From positions 186,001 through 250,000 of the forward strand of contig NZ_JACHMX010000001.1 in assembly GCF_014205155.1 (NCBI RefSeq): a DNA stretch of 64,000 nt. Direction: 5' to 3'. Below the pieces are notes generated by a model. That model saw only the letters and a list, made by a program, of their open reading frames with translations, was not told the DNA's origin and made no database searches. Position numbers and translations under genes: made by a program. Origin of the DNA: Amycolatopsis umgeniensis (GTDB lineage Bacteria; Actinomycetota; Actinomycetes; Mycobacteriales; Pseudonocardiaceae). How positions within the stretch are numbered: the first letter of the stretch is position 1; each line of letters opens with the position of its first letter. Shown here piece by piece: positions 27,595-36,135 of the stretch.

Positions 27595-28384
27595 CCAGAT
27601 CCGCGACGGCCGCCATCCCGGCTTCGTTGGGGTGGTAGGGAACGCGCCCCGGCGCGGCCGAATAGCGCTCCATCCAAGGAACCGCGGCGCAGCCGTCGTG
27701 GGCGGCGCTCGCGGCGGCCGCCGGGATCAGGGTGGCCCGCTCGGTGCGGGCAGCCCGCCGGGTCGCCGCCGCCAGCTTGTCCGCGACCTCGCGTTCGAAG
27801 TCCAGCTGTGCCGGGGTGAGCGGCACTCCATCGCAGGCGGGACGGGTGCGCGGCACGATGGTCAGGTAGTCGACGACCAGCACCCGGGCCCGCGGCGCGC
27901 GCCGATGGACGGCCGCGATGACGGCACCGATCTTCTCGTGCACCGTCGTGAGCGCCGTGCGGACGGCACCCTGGTCGACCTGTCCGCAGTTCGCGCCGCC
28001 GGTGTTCTGACAGCCGTAGGTGAACAGGCTCCCGACGTACCCGACGTCGTTGCCGCCGATGGTGATCGTCACGATCCGGGTGTCCGGCGTGACGGCCTCG
28101 ATCTGTGGCGGTTGCCCGGCCTGACCGGCGGTGAGGATGTTCGCGGTGGTGGCGCCGCTGCAGGTGACGTCGGTGAGGGCGAGCCCGCGTCTCGCGGCGA
28201 CGAGGCTCGCGTAGTTCTTCGTCGAACGCCCGCACGCCGCCGGGGTGCCCGGCTGCTGCGGCGGGATTCCCGGCCCTGCCGCGAAAGAACTGCCCATCGC
28301 GACATAGCGGACCGTGTCGGCGGCTTGGGCGGGTGGAGCGATCAAGAGGGCGAGCGTGACCGCGGCGAGTGTCCGCTTGAGCAT
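27575..28384 (-). CDS. Secreted SGNH-fold esterase/lipase
   Basis: 269 residues with an export signal (MLKRTLAAVTLALLIAPPAQA, cleavage near 21). Family blocks: I with the nucleophile Ser in VAMGSSFAAGPG, III with TIGGNDVGY, and V with His in PYHPNEAGM. Cysteines at CGRSTK, TCSGATT, GCQ/NCG and ACDG/DGCA could form three disulphides, as in actinobacterial extracellular SGNH lipases. It lies 10 nt after the carboxyltransferase gene and may be co-transcribed with the malonate genes, although no functional link is evident. Confidence 0.88.
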   Translation of the reverse strand: MLKRTLAAVTLALLIAPPAQAADTVRYVAMGSSFAAGPGIPPQQPGTPAACGRSTKNYASLVAARRGLALTDVTCSGATTANILTAGQAGQPPQIEAVTPDTRIVTITIGGNDVGYVGSLFTYGCQNTGGANCGQVDQGAVRTALTTVHEKIGAVIAAVHRRAPRARVLVVDYLTIVPRTRPACDGVPLTPAQLDFEREVADKLAAATRRAARTERATLIPAAAASAAHDGCAAVPWMERYSAAPGRVPYHPNEAGMAAVADLVTARLR

Positions 28385-28394
28385 TTCGAACCCC

Positions 28395-29651
28395 TTATCT
28401 CACGAACGAAACCGGTTCCGGTCCCGCGATGCCGTCGATGGCACCGAGGGCGAGCAGATCTTCGGGTCGTGGCTTCAGCTCACCGGCGAGAGCCGGTATC
28501 CCGTCGGGAGGTCGCTTGAGGATCCCGGCCGCCAGTTCCGGGGCGATGACGGAGAAACAGGCGTCCGGGGTGAGCCAGATCCGGTCCGCCGAACAGAAGG
28601 CGAGCGCGCCGCCCGAACCGCCCTCGCCGATCACCAAGGTCGTGATCGGCACGTCCGCCGCCGCGACCGCGCCGAACAGTTCGGCGATGGAGTGCCCGAT
28701 CCCCGCCCTCTCCGCGGCCGGATCGGCGGCCGCGCCCGGGGTGTCGACGAGCGTCAGCACCGGTAGCCGCAGCCGGTCGGCGAGCCGGATCAGCCGGGTC
28801 GCCGACCGGAAGCCGCCGGGCGTGGTCGCGGTCCCGGTCTGCGCCGCGAACGCGATCGACCGTCCGCCCCGGCTGCCGATTCCGCACAGGACGCCGTCGT
28901 CGACGCCGCCGCGGAGGGTTGCGTAGGTGTCGAAGTAGTCGTCGAGATAGGCGCCGGCACGAGGTCTCTCGGCAGATCGTACGCGCTGGATCGCGGCCCA
29001 GCCGTCCGAAGCGGGCTCAAGAGCGCCGAGTGCCCTGGGCAGTTCCGCCGGACGGTTCCGGGACTCACCGGCCAGGAGGCCGAGCCAGACCTCCAGCCTG
29101 TCGGTGAGCCTGTCCTCGGTCACCAGTTCGTCGAGATACCCGGCCGCGTACTGGTTTTCCGCCGTGTACGCGGGATCGTCGCCGTACGACTCGGGCCGTA
29201 CCCGGCGACCGGCGAATCCCACCTGGGCGCCGGGTACGGCGAGCACGACGTCGGCGGCGGCGCCGAGGGACGCCCATACCCCTCCGGTGGTCGGATGCCG
29301 TGCGACGGTGATGTGCGGGAGTCCGGCTTCGCGCACCAGCACCAGCCCGCGCGCGATCCGTTGCAGTTGCCGCAAGGCCGGCACACCTTCCTGCATCCGG
29401 GTCCCGCCCGTGGACAGCAGGGACACGACGGGCAAGCGGAGCGCGCGGGTCTCGACGAGCGCCTCCTCGATCAGCGCGCCCGTCCCGGTGCCGACCGAAC
29501 CGCCGAGGAAGCCGAACTCGAACCGGATCACCACGACCTTGTGGCCACCGATCTTCGCGCGCTCGCAGACGACGGCCTCGTCCGTGCCCGTGCGTTCCCT
29601 CGCTCGGGCCAGGGAGGCGGCGTAACCGTCCCAGCCGAGCGGGTCAGCCAT
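28395..29651 (-). CDS. Biotin-independent-looking carboxyltransferase, AccD-AccA type fusion
   Basis: 418 residues in two crotonase-like halves. The N half resembles AccD (EFGFLGGSVGTGTGALIEE; STGGTRMQEGVPALRQL; HPTTGGVWASLGAAADV; GAQVGFAGRRV). The C half resembles AccA (RLIRLADRLRLPVLTLVDTPGA; VIGEGGSGGALAF). There is no zinc-ribbon cluster and no biotin-carrier domain. It follows matB with an 8-nt overlap, so a malonyl-CoA decarboxylase or transcarboxylase role in place of MatA is plausible, comparable to MdcD/MdcE of malonate decarboxylase (inference). No biotin carboxylase is in the window. Confidence 0.85.
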   Translation of the reverse strand: MADPLGWDGYAASLARARERTGTDEAVVCERAKIGGHKVVVIRFEFGFLGGSVGTGTGALIEEALVETRALRLPVVSLLSTGGTRMQEGVPALRQLQRIARGLVLVREAGLPHITVARHPTTGGVWASLGAAADVVLAVPGAQVGFAGRRVRPESYGDDPAYTAENQYAAGYLDELVTEDRLTDRLEVWLGLLAGESRNRPAELPRALGALEPASDGWAAIQRVRSAERPRAGAYLDDYFDTYATLRGGVDDGVLCGIGSRGGRSIAFAAQTGTATTPGGFRSATRLIRLADRLRLPVLTLVDTPGAAADPAAERAGIGHSIAELFGAVAAADVPITTLVIGEGGSGGALAFCSADRIWLTPDACFSVIAPELAAGILKRPPDGIPALAGELKPRPEDLLALGAIDGIAGPEPVSFVR

Positions 29652-31059
29652 GGAGTGCCCGCTTGAGGACCTTGCCCATCTCGTTGCGGGGCAACGCTTC
29701 CAGGTAGTGGACCACCCGCGGCCGTTTATGCGGCGAAAGCAGTCCGGCGACGTGATCGGCGAGTTCGGCCGCCGTCGGCTTCGGCCCGTCGGGGACGATC
29801 CAGGCGACGATGCGCTCGCCGAGGTCTTCGTCCGGTTCGCCGGTGACGGCCGCCTCGGCCACCCCGGGATGCTCCAGCAGCGCGTTCTCGATCTCGCCCG
29901 CGCCGATCTTGTAACCGCCGCTCTTGATCAGGTCGGTGGCGCGGCGGCCCACGATCCGCACGTAACCGTCCGGATCCCGCATCGCCATGTCGCCGGTGCG
30001 GAACCAGCCGTCGTGCAGCGCGGCTTCCGTGGCGTCCGGCCGGTTCAGGTAGCCGAGGAACAGGTTGGGGCCGCGGACCTCGATCTCCCCCACCGTCTCA
30101 CCGTCGAGAGGAGCTCCGGAGTCGTCGACGAGCCGCAGTTCGACGCCGGGCACCGGCGGGCCGACCGAACCTGGCCGCCGATCCCCCGTGGCGTGGACGC
30201 CGCAGTTCATCAACGTCTCGGTCATGCCATAGCGTTCGACGACCCGCTGTCCGGTCGCGGCGGTGATCCGCTCGTGGTCGGTCGCGGGCAGGGCCGCGGA
30301 GCCCGAGACGAGCAGCCGCGCCGCGCCCACTCCGGCGGCCAGTGCGGGGCCGGCCTCGCAGTCGGCCGCCAGCCGGTGGTACATCGTCGGTACGCCGAAG
30401 AGCATCGTGCCCGCACCGGCGAGTTCCTTCGCGGCCGCTTCACTGGAGAACCGCCCGAGGTGGTGCAGCGAACCGCCCCGCCGCAGCGGGCCGACCACGC
30501 CCAGGATCAGGCCGTGCACGTGGAAGAGCGGGAGGGCGTGCACGAGGACGTCGGCCTCGGTCCACTCCCAGATCTCGGCGAGCGCGTCGAGATTCGACGC
30601 CACCGCCCGCCGTGGGAGCAGGACTCCCTTCGGCGGTCCGGTGGTCCCCGAGGTGTAGACGACGAACGCCGTCGCCTCCGGATCCGGCTCTTCGCCCTGC
30701 CACGGCGTACCCGAGAGGTTTAGCGCGACCGGAACCCGCGGCAGCGCCTCGAGTTCCGCGGGCAGCACGGCGTCCGGCTCGGCCAGCACCAAATCGGGCG
30801 CGCTGTCGGCGACGATATGCGCCAGTTCGCGCGATCCGGCCTTCGGGTTGATCGGCACCACCGGGACCCCGGCGGTCAGCGCGGCGACGATCGCGACGCA
30901 GGTCCGCAGCGTCGGCGTCGCCCACACCGCGACCCGCGTGCGGCCGGCCAGCCCGGCGGCGAGCGATCCCGAGACGGACGCGAGTTCGCCGTAGGTCAGG
31001 GATTCGGCGCCGAACCGCAGGGCGACGCGATCGTTCCCGGCAAACAGTCCTGACAGCAT
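29644..31059 (-). CDS. matB: Malonyl-CoA synthetase (MatB-like acyl-CoA ligase)
   Basis: 471 residues, ANL superfamily: VVYTSGTTGPPKGVLLPRRA, RYGMTETLMN, GWFRTGDMAMRD, GRRATDLIKSGGYKIGAGEIE and the catalytic Lys in RNEMGKVLKRAL. The MatB-type context is strong: it sits between a MatC-type malonate permease (11-nt gap) and a carboxyltransferase. It would make malonyl-CoA from malonate, CoA and ATP, also a polyketide extender unit. The ATG at 31059 has GGAGGAG upstream. Confidence 0.9.
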   Translation of the reverse strand: MLSGLFAGNDRVALRFGAESLTYGELASVSGSLAAGLAGRTRVAVWATPTLRTCVAIVAALTAGVPVVPINPKAGSRELAHIVADSAPDLVLAEPDAVLPAELEALPRVPVALNLSGTPWQGEEPDPEATAFVVYTSGTTGPPKGVLLPRRAVASNLDALAEIWEWTEADVLVHALPLFHVHGLILGVVGPLRRGGSLHHLGRFSSEAAAKELAGAGTMLFGVPTMYHRLAADCEAGPALAAGVGAARLLVSGSAALPATDHERITAATGQRVVERYGMTETLMNCGVHATGDRRPGSVGPPVPGVELRLVDDSGAPLDGETVGEIEVRGPNLFLGYLNRPDATEAALHDGWFRTGDMAMRDPDGYVRIVGRRATDLIKSGGYKIGAGEIENALLEHPGVAEAAVTGEPDEDLGERIVAWIVPDGPKPTAAELADHVAGLLSPHKRPRVVHYLEALPRNEMGKVLKRALHG

Positions 31060-31070
31060 GGATCTCCTCC

Positions 31071-32348
31071 TCAGCCCCAGTTGGGCACGACGAACACGAG
31101 CCAGGCGATCAGCGGCACGACGGCCACCACGAGCGCTCCGTAGACCAGCAGCTGCTTGAAGAACTTGTCCCTGTCGACGTCCTTCGCGTTGGCGAGGACG
31201 AGCGCGCCGTTGGTGGAGAACGGGCTGACGTCCACCATCGTCGCCGAGACCGCGAGCGCGGCGATCATGCCGACCGGCCCGATCGTGCCCTGCGCCAGGA
31301 ACGGCACGGCGAGCGGGATGAGCGCGCCCATCAGCCCCACCGAGGACGCGAAGGCCGAGACGACGCCGCCGATGTAGCAGAGCAGAAGCGCGGCGAGCAG
31401 CGGGATCCCCACGGTGGTGACCGCGTTGCCCACGTAGTCGATGGTGCCGATCTCCTTCAGCACGGCCACGTAGGTCAGCACGCCGCAGATCAGCAGCACC
31501 GTCGGCCAGGTGATCTCGCTGACGGCGGAGCGGCTGGTCTTGGGCCACACCACGCTCAGCAGGACGGCGACGGTGATGGCGGTCAGGCCCGGGTCGAGGT
31601 CGAACACCAGGGTGCCGACCACGAGCGCGATCAGTCCGGTCAGGGTGACGATCTTGGGGCCGTCCAAGGGAATGCGCCGCTCATGCGGCAACGGTTCCTC
31701 GTCGGTCTCTTCACCGGCACCACCTGCCGTCACGAGCTGACGGCGCCGCAGTTTGGTCCCGCCGAGCACGACGAAGAGGACGGCGGCGATGGCGAGGTTC
31801 ATGCCCAGGCTCGCGAAGAACAGCACCACGGGGCTGCCCGCGATGTTGTTGCGCTCGACGATCCCGTTGACGATCGAGCCGTAGACACTGATCGGCGAGA
31901 ACCCGCCGCCCTGCGCGCCGTGCACCACCATCGCGCCCATGAGCAGCGGGCTGATCTTGTAGCGGGCGGCGAAACCGAGGGCGATCGGCGCGACGATCGC
32001 GCACGCCGCCGGGCTGACCGCGCCGATCGCGGTCAGCGCGCCGGTGACCACGAACATCACCCACGGGATGAGCGCGATACGGCCGCCGACCAGCCGGACG
32101 GCCGCGGCCACCAGCCAGTCGGTGGTGCCGTTGGCCTTCGCGATGGCGAACAGGTAGGTGACCCCCACCAGCACCACGAAGATGTCGCCGGGGAAACCGG
32201 CGAAGATGCCGTCGGTGTCCAGGCCACCGGCGAGGGTGCCGACGAGAAACGCGCCCGCGAAGGCGAGCGCCCCCATGTTGACCGAGCGGGTCGTGGCGAG
32301 GGCGAAGATCACCACGAGGACGAGGATCGAGATCAGCTGGGCGGACAT
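31071..32348 (-). CDS. matC: Malonate transporter, MatC type
   Basis: 425 residues with about 12 hydrophobic segments in two repeats. The N half (VNMGALAFAGAFLVGTLAGGL, LFAIAKANGTTDWLVAAAVRLVGGR) matches the MatC N-terminal domain of the ion-transporter superfamily; ISPLLMGAMVVHGAQGGGFSP and DVSPFSTNGALVLANAK look like the two substrate-site loops. First gene of the malonate operon: AAGGAGG precedes the ATG at 32348. Divergent from matR with palindromic operators between. Confidence 0.9.
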   Translation of the reverse strand: MSAQLISILVLVVIFALATTRSVNMGALAFAGAFLVGTLAGGLDTDGIFAGFPGDIFVVLVGVTYLFAIAKANGTTDWLVAAAVRLVGGRIALIPWVMFVVTGALTAIGAVSPAACAIVAPIALGFAARYKISPLLMGAMVVHGAQGGGFSPISVYGSIVNGIVERNNIAGSPVVLFFASLGMNLAIAAVLFVVLGGTKLRRRQLVTAGGAGEETDEEPLPHERRIPLDGPKIVTLTGLIALVVGTLVFDLDPGLTAITVAVLLSVVWPKTSRSAVSEITWPTVLLICGVLTYVAVLKEIGTIDYVGNAVTTVGIPLLAALLLCYIGGVVSAFASSVGLMGALIPLAVPFLAQGTIGPVGMIAALAVSATMVDVSPFSTNGALVLANAKDVDRDKFFKQLLVYGALVVAVVPLIAWLVFVVPNWG

Positions 32349-32410
32349 GACCGTCCTCCTTGACGGCGGGGCCCTGGCTAGCGGCCGGACGACTGGTGGC
32401 TCAGTGGACT

Positions 32411-32425
32411 AGTGGCTGAGCCACT
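32411..32425. promoter_or_regulatory. matR: Candidate MatR operator 1
   Basis: AGTGGCTGAGCCACT is a perfect 15-bp palindrome about one central base. It lies 63 bp upstream of matC and 83 bp upstream of matR. A half-copy (GTGGCTCAG) lies just before it at about 32397. GntR/FadR-type repressors bind short palindromes of this kind next to their own gene. Confidence 0.7.
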
Positions 32426-32466
32426 TTCCCTGTGACGGCGACCACCTGTCAACCCGCAAGTGGTAA

Positions 32467-32481
32467 ATTGGCTGAGCCACT
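32467..32481. promoter_or_regulatory. matR: Candidate MatR operator 2
   Basis: ATTGGCTGAGCCACT repeats operator 1 with one change, 56 bp away centre to centre. It lies 26 bp upstream of the chosen matR start and so is probably in the matR core promoter or leader, giving autoregulation. Confidence 0.65.
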
Positions 32482-32507
32482 TGACCAGCACGAGCGAGGG
32501 GGACCCA

Positions 32508-33212
32508 GTGCCGGAGGCGCTGAGCCGGTTGAACCGGGCGAAGCTCTACGAGCAGGTCGTCGAGCGGATCAAGGCGCACGTCGAGGAATCCGGACTGCAC
32601 GCCGGCGACAAGCTCCCGAGCGAGCGCGACCTCGCCGAGCGGCTCGGGGTCAGCCGCGCGTCGATCAAGCAGGCCATCGTCGTGCTCGAGGTCCAAGGAC
32701 TGCTCGAGTCCCGTCACGGCGGGGGCACGTACCTGCGCAACGATCACCTCGACGTCGAGCCCGTCGATGTCCTCGTGGCCCGCCGCAGCAGGCTTCCGGA
32801 AGTACTCGAAGCCCGCGAGGCGATGGAGACCAAGCTCGCGGAACTGGCCGCGCTGCGGCGATCCGACGCGGATCTCGCCGCGATCGACACCGCGCTGGCC
32901 CACATGGCGGCCGAGATCGACGAGGGCGGGCACGGCGCCGAAGGTGATCGCCGGTTCCACGAAGCGATCACCGCCGCCGCGAACAACAGCCTCCTCGCCG
33001 AGTTCATGCGCTCGATCGACGCGCAGATCGCGGAAAGCCGCACCGAATCCTTGCGCCAGCCCGGCAGACCGTCGCGATCGCTCGGCCAGCACCAGAAGAT
33101 CGCCGACGCCATCCGGAACGGCGATCCGAAGGCGGCCGCGAGCGCGATGCGACGGCATGTCCAGACGGTCAGCAAGGTCCGGCTGCTGGCATGGGATCCA
33201 CAGACCGAGTAA
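32508..33212 (+). CDS. matR: GntR/FadR-family regulator of malonate use
   Basis: 234 residues. The winged helix (KLPSERDLAERLGVSRASIKQAIVVLEVQGLLESRHGGGTYLR) is followed by an all-helical FCD ligand domain with metal-binding histidines (DRRFHEAITAAANN; ...QHQKIADAI...RRHVQTV). I use the GTG at 32508, with GAGGGGG in front; a frame opening at 32460 would place the second operator within coding sequence. Divergent from matC, as expected for an autoregulated malonate-responsive repressor. Confidence 0.9.
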   Translation: MPEALSRLNRAKLYEQVVERIKAHVEESGLHAGDKLPSERDLAERLGVSRASIKQAIVVLEVQGLLESRHGGGTYLRNDHLDVEPVDVLVARRSRLPEVLEAREAMETKLAELAALRRSDADLAAIDTALAHMAAEIDEGGHGAEGDRRFHEAITAAANNSLLAEFMRSIDAQIAESRTESLRQPGRPSRSLGQHQKIADAIRNGDPKAAASAMRRHVQTVSKVRLLAWDPQTE

Positions 33213-33235
33213 GAGACTGTCCTAAGCTCGTCCTC

Positions 33236-33586
33236 GTGCCCCTCGTGGAAATCACCTACGCGCCTCATCTTCCCGAAACCAAGCTGCGTGAACTGGGTTC
33301 GGTTCTGCCGCACCTCGTGTCCCTCGCCGTGGAGTGCCCCGAGGAGCCGTACGACGGCGACCTCCAGCCGGGCGACGTGGAGCTGCGCTTCCGCCAGCCG
33401 GGGCCGTTCGACCGTTTCGGGCTGGACCTCCTGGTCGAGGTCCGGTCCAAGTGGTTCCCGAGCCGCGCGGACAACCGTCAGGAGCGGGTGGACCTGCTGC
33501 GCACGAGCATCGAAGCCGCGACCGGGATCGACGACGTCGGCGTGTACCTCTCACTGCCCGTCGCCGCTTGGTCGCAGTCGGACTAA
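33236..33586 (+). CDS. Tautomerase-superfamily-like small protein
   Basis: 116 residues. From the GTG at 33236 the protein starts Met-Pro-Leu-Val-Glu-Ile, leaving an N-terminal proline after Met removal, the catalytic residue of tautomerases. The length and the central block (RFGLDLLVEVRSKWFPSRADNRQERVDLL) resemble the 5-carboxymethyl-2-hydroxymuconate isomerase-like branch. It starts 23 nt after matR and its end overlaps the convergent flavoenzyme gene by 4 nt. Substrate unknown; confident as a gene, less so as a tautomerase. Confidence 0.7.
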   Translation: MPLVEITYAPHLPETKLRELGSVLPHLVSLAVECPEEPYDGDLQPGDVELRFRQPGPFDRFGLDLLVEVRSKWFPSRADNRQERVDLLRTSIEAATGIDDVGVYLSLPVAAWSQSD

Positions 33587-34806
33587 CGCTCCCCGAACAC
33601 GTGCCGCCGGACGAACGGGCTCCGGAACTTGCCGTCCGGATCCAGTTCGGCGGCCAGCGCCCGGAACTCGGCCAGTTTCGGATAGTCCGCGGCCTGGTCG
33701 AAGAGCTTCCCCCAGTGCGGCCGGACCTCGAAGGGCGCCAAGCGTTCCTCCATGACGGGAAGCAGCGCACGGACCGCGGCCTCGTCCGGCTGCCAGGTGA
33801 AGTGCAGCGCCACCCTGTCGCCGCCGTGGAACGGGCTGAGCCACAGGTCGTCCCCCGCGACCGTGCGGATCTCCGACGTGAGCAGGACGGGCGCCAGCCG
33901 GTGCCCGATCCCGCGCATCGCCTCCATCGCGGCGACGGCGTGCCGGACGGGCACGAAGTACTCGGTCTGCAGTTCGTTCCCGATGCTGGGAGTGAAGTCC
34001 AGACGGAAATGCGGGATCCGTTCGTGCCACGGCCCCGGCACCCCGAGTTGCCGCGTGCAGTTGTCCGCCGGGATCCCCGCCGCGTGCGCCGGATGCCGCG
34101 GCCCGTCCGCCGCCTTCGCACCGAAGAAGTCGGCGCCCGGCTGTCCCTCTCCCTTGACCCAAACCTGGTCGATCGTGCCGCGAGCCCAGTTCGTGAACAT
34201 GCTGACGCTGTAACCCGCGGCCTGGATCTCCTCGAAGTGCTCGTACGCCGACTCCCAGGGCAAGCCATCGAAAACGTCCTGACGGAGCTCGAAGGACGGC
34301 ACCAGGTCGAGGGTCAGCCGGGTCACCACACCCAGCGCGCCGAGGCCGACGACCACTCCGTCGTGCCCCGCATAAGTCCGCAGGTCGCCGTTCGCGGTGA
34401 CCAACTCCAAACCGGAAACCGCCGACGCGAGACTCTGGTTGCGCCGTCCGGAACCATGGGTCGCCGTCGCGACGGTGCCCGCCACCGTGCAATGAGGCAG
34501 CGAAGCGAGGTTGGCCAAGGCGAAACCGGCTGCCTGCACCCGCACGGCGACGTCGCCGTAACGGGCCGCGGCCGGCACCGTGACCGACGCGTTCTCCTCG
34601 TCGACTACGACCTTCTCGTCGAGCGCGGACAGGTCGAGCTGGAGACCACCCGGACAGTCCGCGATGTCGTTGAAGCAATGCCCGCTGCCGAGAGCCTTGA
34701 CCGCTGTCGCCCCGGCGACGGCGTCCTGGACCTGTTCGACCGTGCGCGGACGAAGGATCCGCTCCGCGGTGAAGGTCTGATTTCCCGCCCAGTTCGTCTC
34801 ACGCAC
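33583..34806 (-). CDS. FAD-linked alditol oxidase-like protein (VAO family)
   Basis: 407 residues. The PCMH FAD domain includes VKALGSGHCFNDIA, where the His aligns with the residue that carries covalent FAD in Streptomyces AldO, and HCTVAGTVATATHGSG. The C-terminal half resembles the D-arabinono-1,4-lactone oxidase cap/substrate domain (LLTSEIRTVAGDDLWLSPFHGGDRVALHFTWQ) and ends near DPDGKFRSPFVRRHVFG. It probably oxidises polyols such as xylitol or sorbitol with O2. Divergent from the permease at 34878. Confidence 0.87.
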   Translation of the reverse strand: MRETNWAGNQTFTAERILRPRTVEQVQDAVAGATAVKALGSGHCFNDIADCPGGLQLDLSALDEKVVVDEENASVTVPAAARYGDVAVRVQAAGFALANLASLPHCTVAGTVATATHGSGRRNQSLASAVSGLELVTANGDLRTYAGHDGVVVGLGALGVVTRLTLDLVPSFELRQDVFDGLPWESAYEHFEEIQAAGYSVSMFTNWARGTIDQVWVKGEGQPGADFFGAKAADGPRHPAHAAGIPADNCTRQLGVPGPWHERIPHFRLDFTPSIGNELQTEYFVPVRHAVAAMEAMRGIGHRLAPVLLTSEIRTVAGDDLWLSPFHGGDRVALHFTWQPDEAAVRALLPVMEERLAPFEVRPHWGKLFDQAADYPKLAEFRALAAELDPDGKFRSPFVRRHVFGER

Positions 34807-34877
34807 CAGGCCCAGCCTAGATTGCCGAGGTCGGCTTCACCCGGAGGAGGTTCGCACTGACAGGCATTTCCGGCGAG

Positions 34878-36110
34878 ATGGTGTCCATCGCGCTCTTGCT
34901 GGTCGTCCTGGCCTTCGCGGTGATCCGGCCACGCGGCCTGCCGGAGGCTGTCGCCGCCGTCCCCGCCGCGGGCATCGTGCTGGCCGTCGGGGCGATCTCG
35001 TTCCCCGACGCCGTCGACGAAGTGGCCAGGCTCGCCCCGGTCGTCGGATTCCTCGCCGCGGTGCTCGTCCTCGCGAAGTTGTGCGACGACGAAGGGCTGT
35101 TCCAGGCGGCGGGGACACTCATGGCCCGGTTCAGCCGCGGACGGCCGCGACGGCTGCTGCCCGCCGTGTTCGTCGTGGCCGCGGCGGTCACCGTGGTCCT
35201 CAGCCTCGACGCCACCGTCGTACTGCTGACGCCGGTCGTGTTCGCCACCGCCGCGCGGATGGGCGCGCGGGCCAAACCGCACGCCTACGCCTGCACACAT
35301 CTGGCGAACTCGGCCTCGTTGCTGCTGCCGGTGTCCAATCTGACCAATCTGCTCGCCGTCGCCGCGACCGGCATCTCGTTCCTCCGGTTCACCGCGTTGA
35401 TGACCTTGCCCTGGCTCGCCGCGGTGCTCACCGAGTACCTGGTGTTCCGCCGGTTCTTCGCCGCCGACCTGGCGGCGCGGCCTCGGGGCGGGAAAGCGGT
35501 CCCGGCCGGGAAGGTCCCAGCGTTCGTCCTGGTCGTCCTCGGTCTGACGCTGGCCGGGTTCGTGGTCACTTCGCTGCTGGACCTCAGTCCCGCGTGGGCC
35601 GCGTTCGCCGGTGCCGCCGTCCTGGCCTGCCGCGCCCTCGCGCAGCGGCGGACCTCACCCGCCGCGATCGCGCGGTCCGCGAGCGTCCCTTTCCTCGCGT
35701 TCGTACTCGCGCTGGCGATCGTGGTCCGCGCCGTCGTCGACAACGGACTCGACGAGGCGCTCAGCCATCTGGTGCCGACTTCCACCACGTTCCTCGGCCT
35801 GCTCGGCGCCGCCATGGTGGCGGCCGTACTCGCCAACCTGATCAACAACCTTCCGGCGGTGCTCGTCCTGCTGCCGCTCGCCGCCGCGGGCGGGACGCCG
35901 GTGGTGCTGGCCGTGCTGATCGGGGTCAACCTCGGGCCGAACCTCACCTACGTCGGCTCGCTGGCCACGTTGCTGTGGCGGCGGATCCTGCACCGGCACG
36001 ACACCCGGCCAGACCTCGGCGAGTTCACCCGGCTCGGGCTGCTCACCGTGCCGGCGTCCATCGTGCTCGCCGTCGCCGGGCTGTGGGCCGGGCTGCTCAT
36101 CCTGTCTTGA
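34878..36110 (+). CDS. ArsB/SLC13-type ion-transporter family permease
   Basis: 410 residues, about 11-12 membrane segments. Two repeat loops typical of the ion-transporter superfamily are seen: CTHLANSASLLLPVSNLTNLL and NLINNLPAVLVLLPLA...GVNLGPNLTYVGSLA. ArsB-like arsenite efflux or dicarboxylate transport are both possible. The ATG at 34878 lacks a Shine-Dalgarno, but an in-frame CTG at 34857 lies 6 nt after a perfect GGAGGAGG, so the protein may be seven residues longer. Confidence 0.85.
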   Translation: MVSIALLLVVLAFAVIRPRGLPEAVAAVPAAGIVLAVGAISFPDAVDEVARLAPVVGFLAAVLVLAKLCDDEGLFQAAGTLMARFSRGRPRRLLPAVFVVAAAVTVVLSLDATVVLLTPVVFATAARMGARAKPHAYACTHLANSASLLLPVSNLTNLLAVAATGISFLRFTALMTLPWLAAVLTEYLVFRRFFAADLAARPRGGKAVPAGKVPAFVLVVLGLTLAGFVVTSLLDLSPAWAAFAGAAVLACRALAQRRTSPAAIARSASVPFLAFVLALAIVVRAVVDNGLDEALSHLVPTSTTFLGLLGAAMVAAVLANLINNLPAVLVLLPLAAAGGTPVVLAVLIGVNLGPNLTYVGSLATLLWRRILHRHDTRPDLGEFTRLGLLTVPASIVLAVAGLWAGLLILS

Positions 36111-36125
36111 TTCCACTCAGTGAGA
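36111..36125. promoter_or_regulatory. Candidate IclR/PobR operator upstream of the regulator
   Basis: TTCCACTCAGTGAGA, a pseudo-palindrome around CACTCAGTG, lies immediately after the permease stop and 10 bp before the regulator start. An inverted copy occurs before pobA. Confidence 0.65.
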
Positions 36126-36135
36126 GAATGCCCGG

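Noticed and set aside
28395..29651. Standard AccD/PccB beta subunit
   Set aside because: Length and the AccD-then-AccA order fit, but no zinc ribbon or nearby biotin subunits are present and the protein is shorter than the ~520-residue actinobacterial PccB type.
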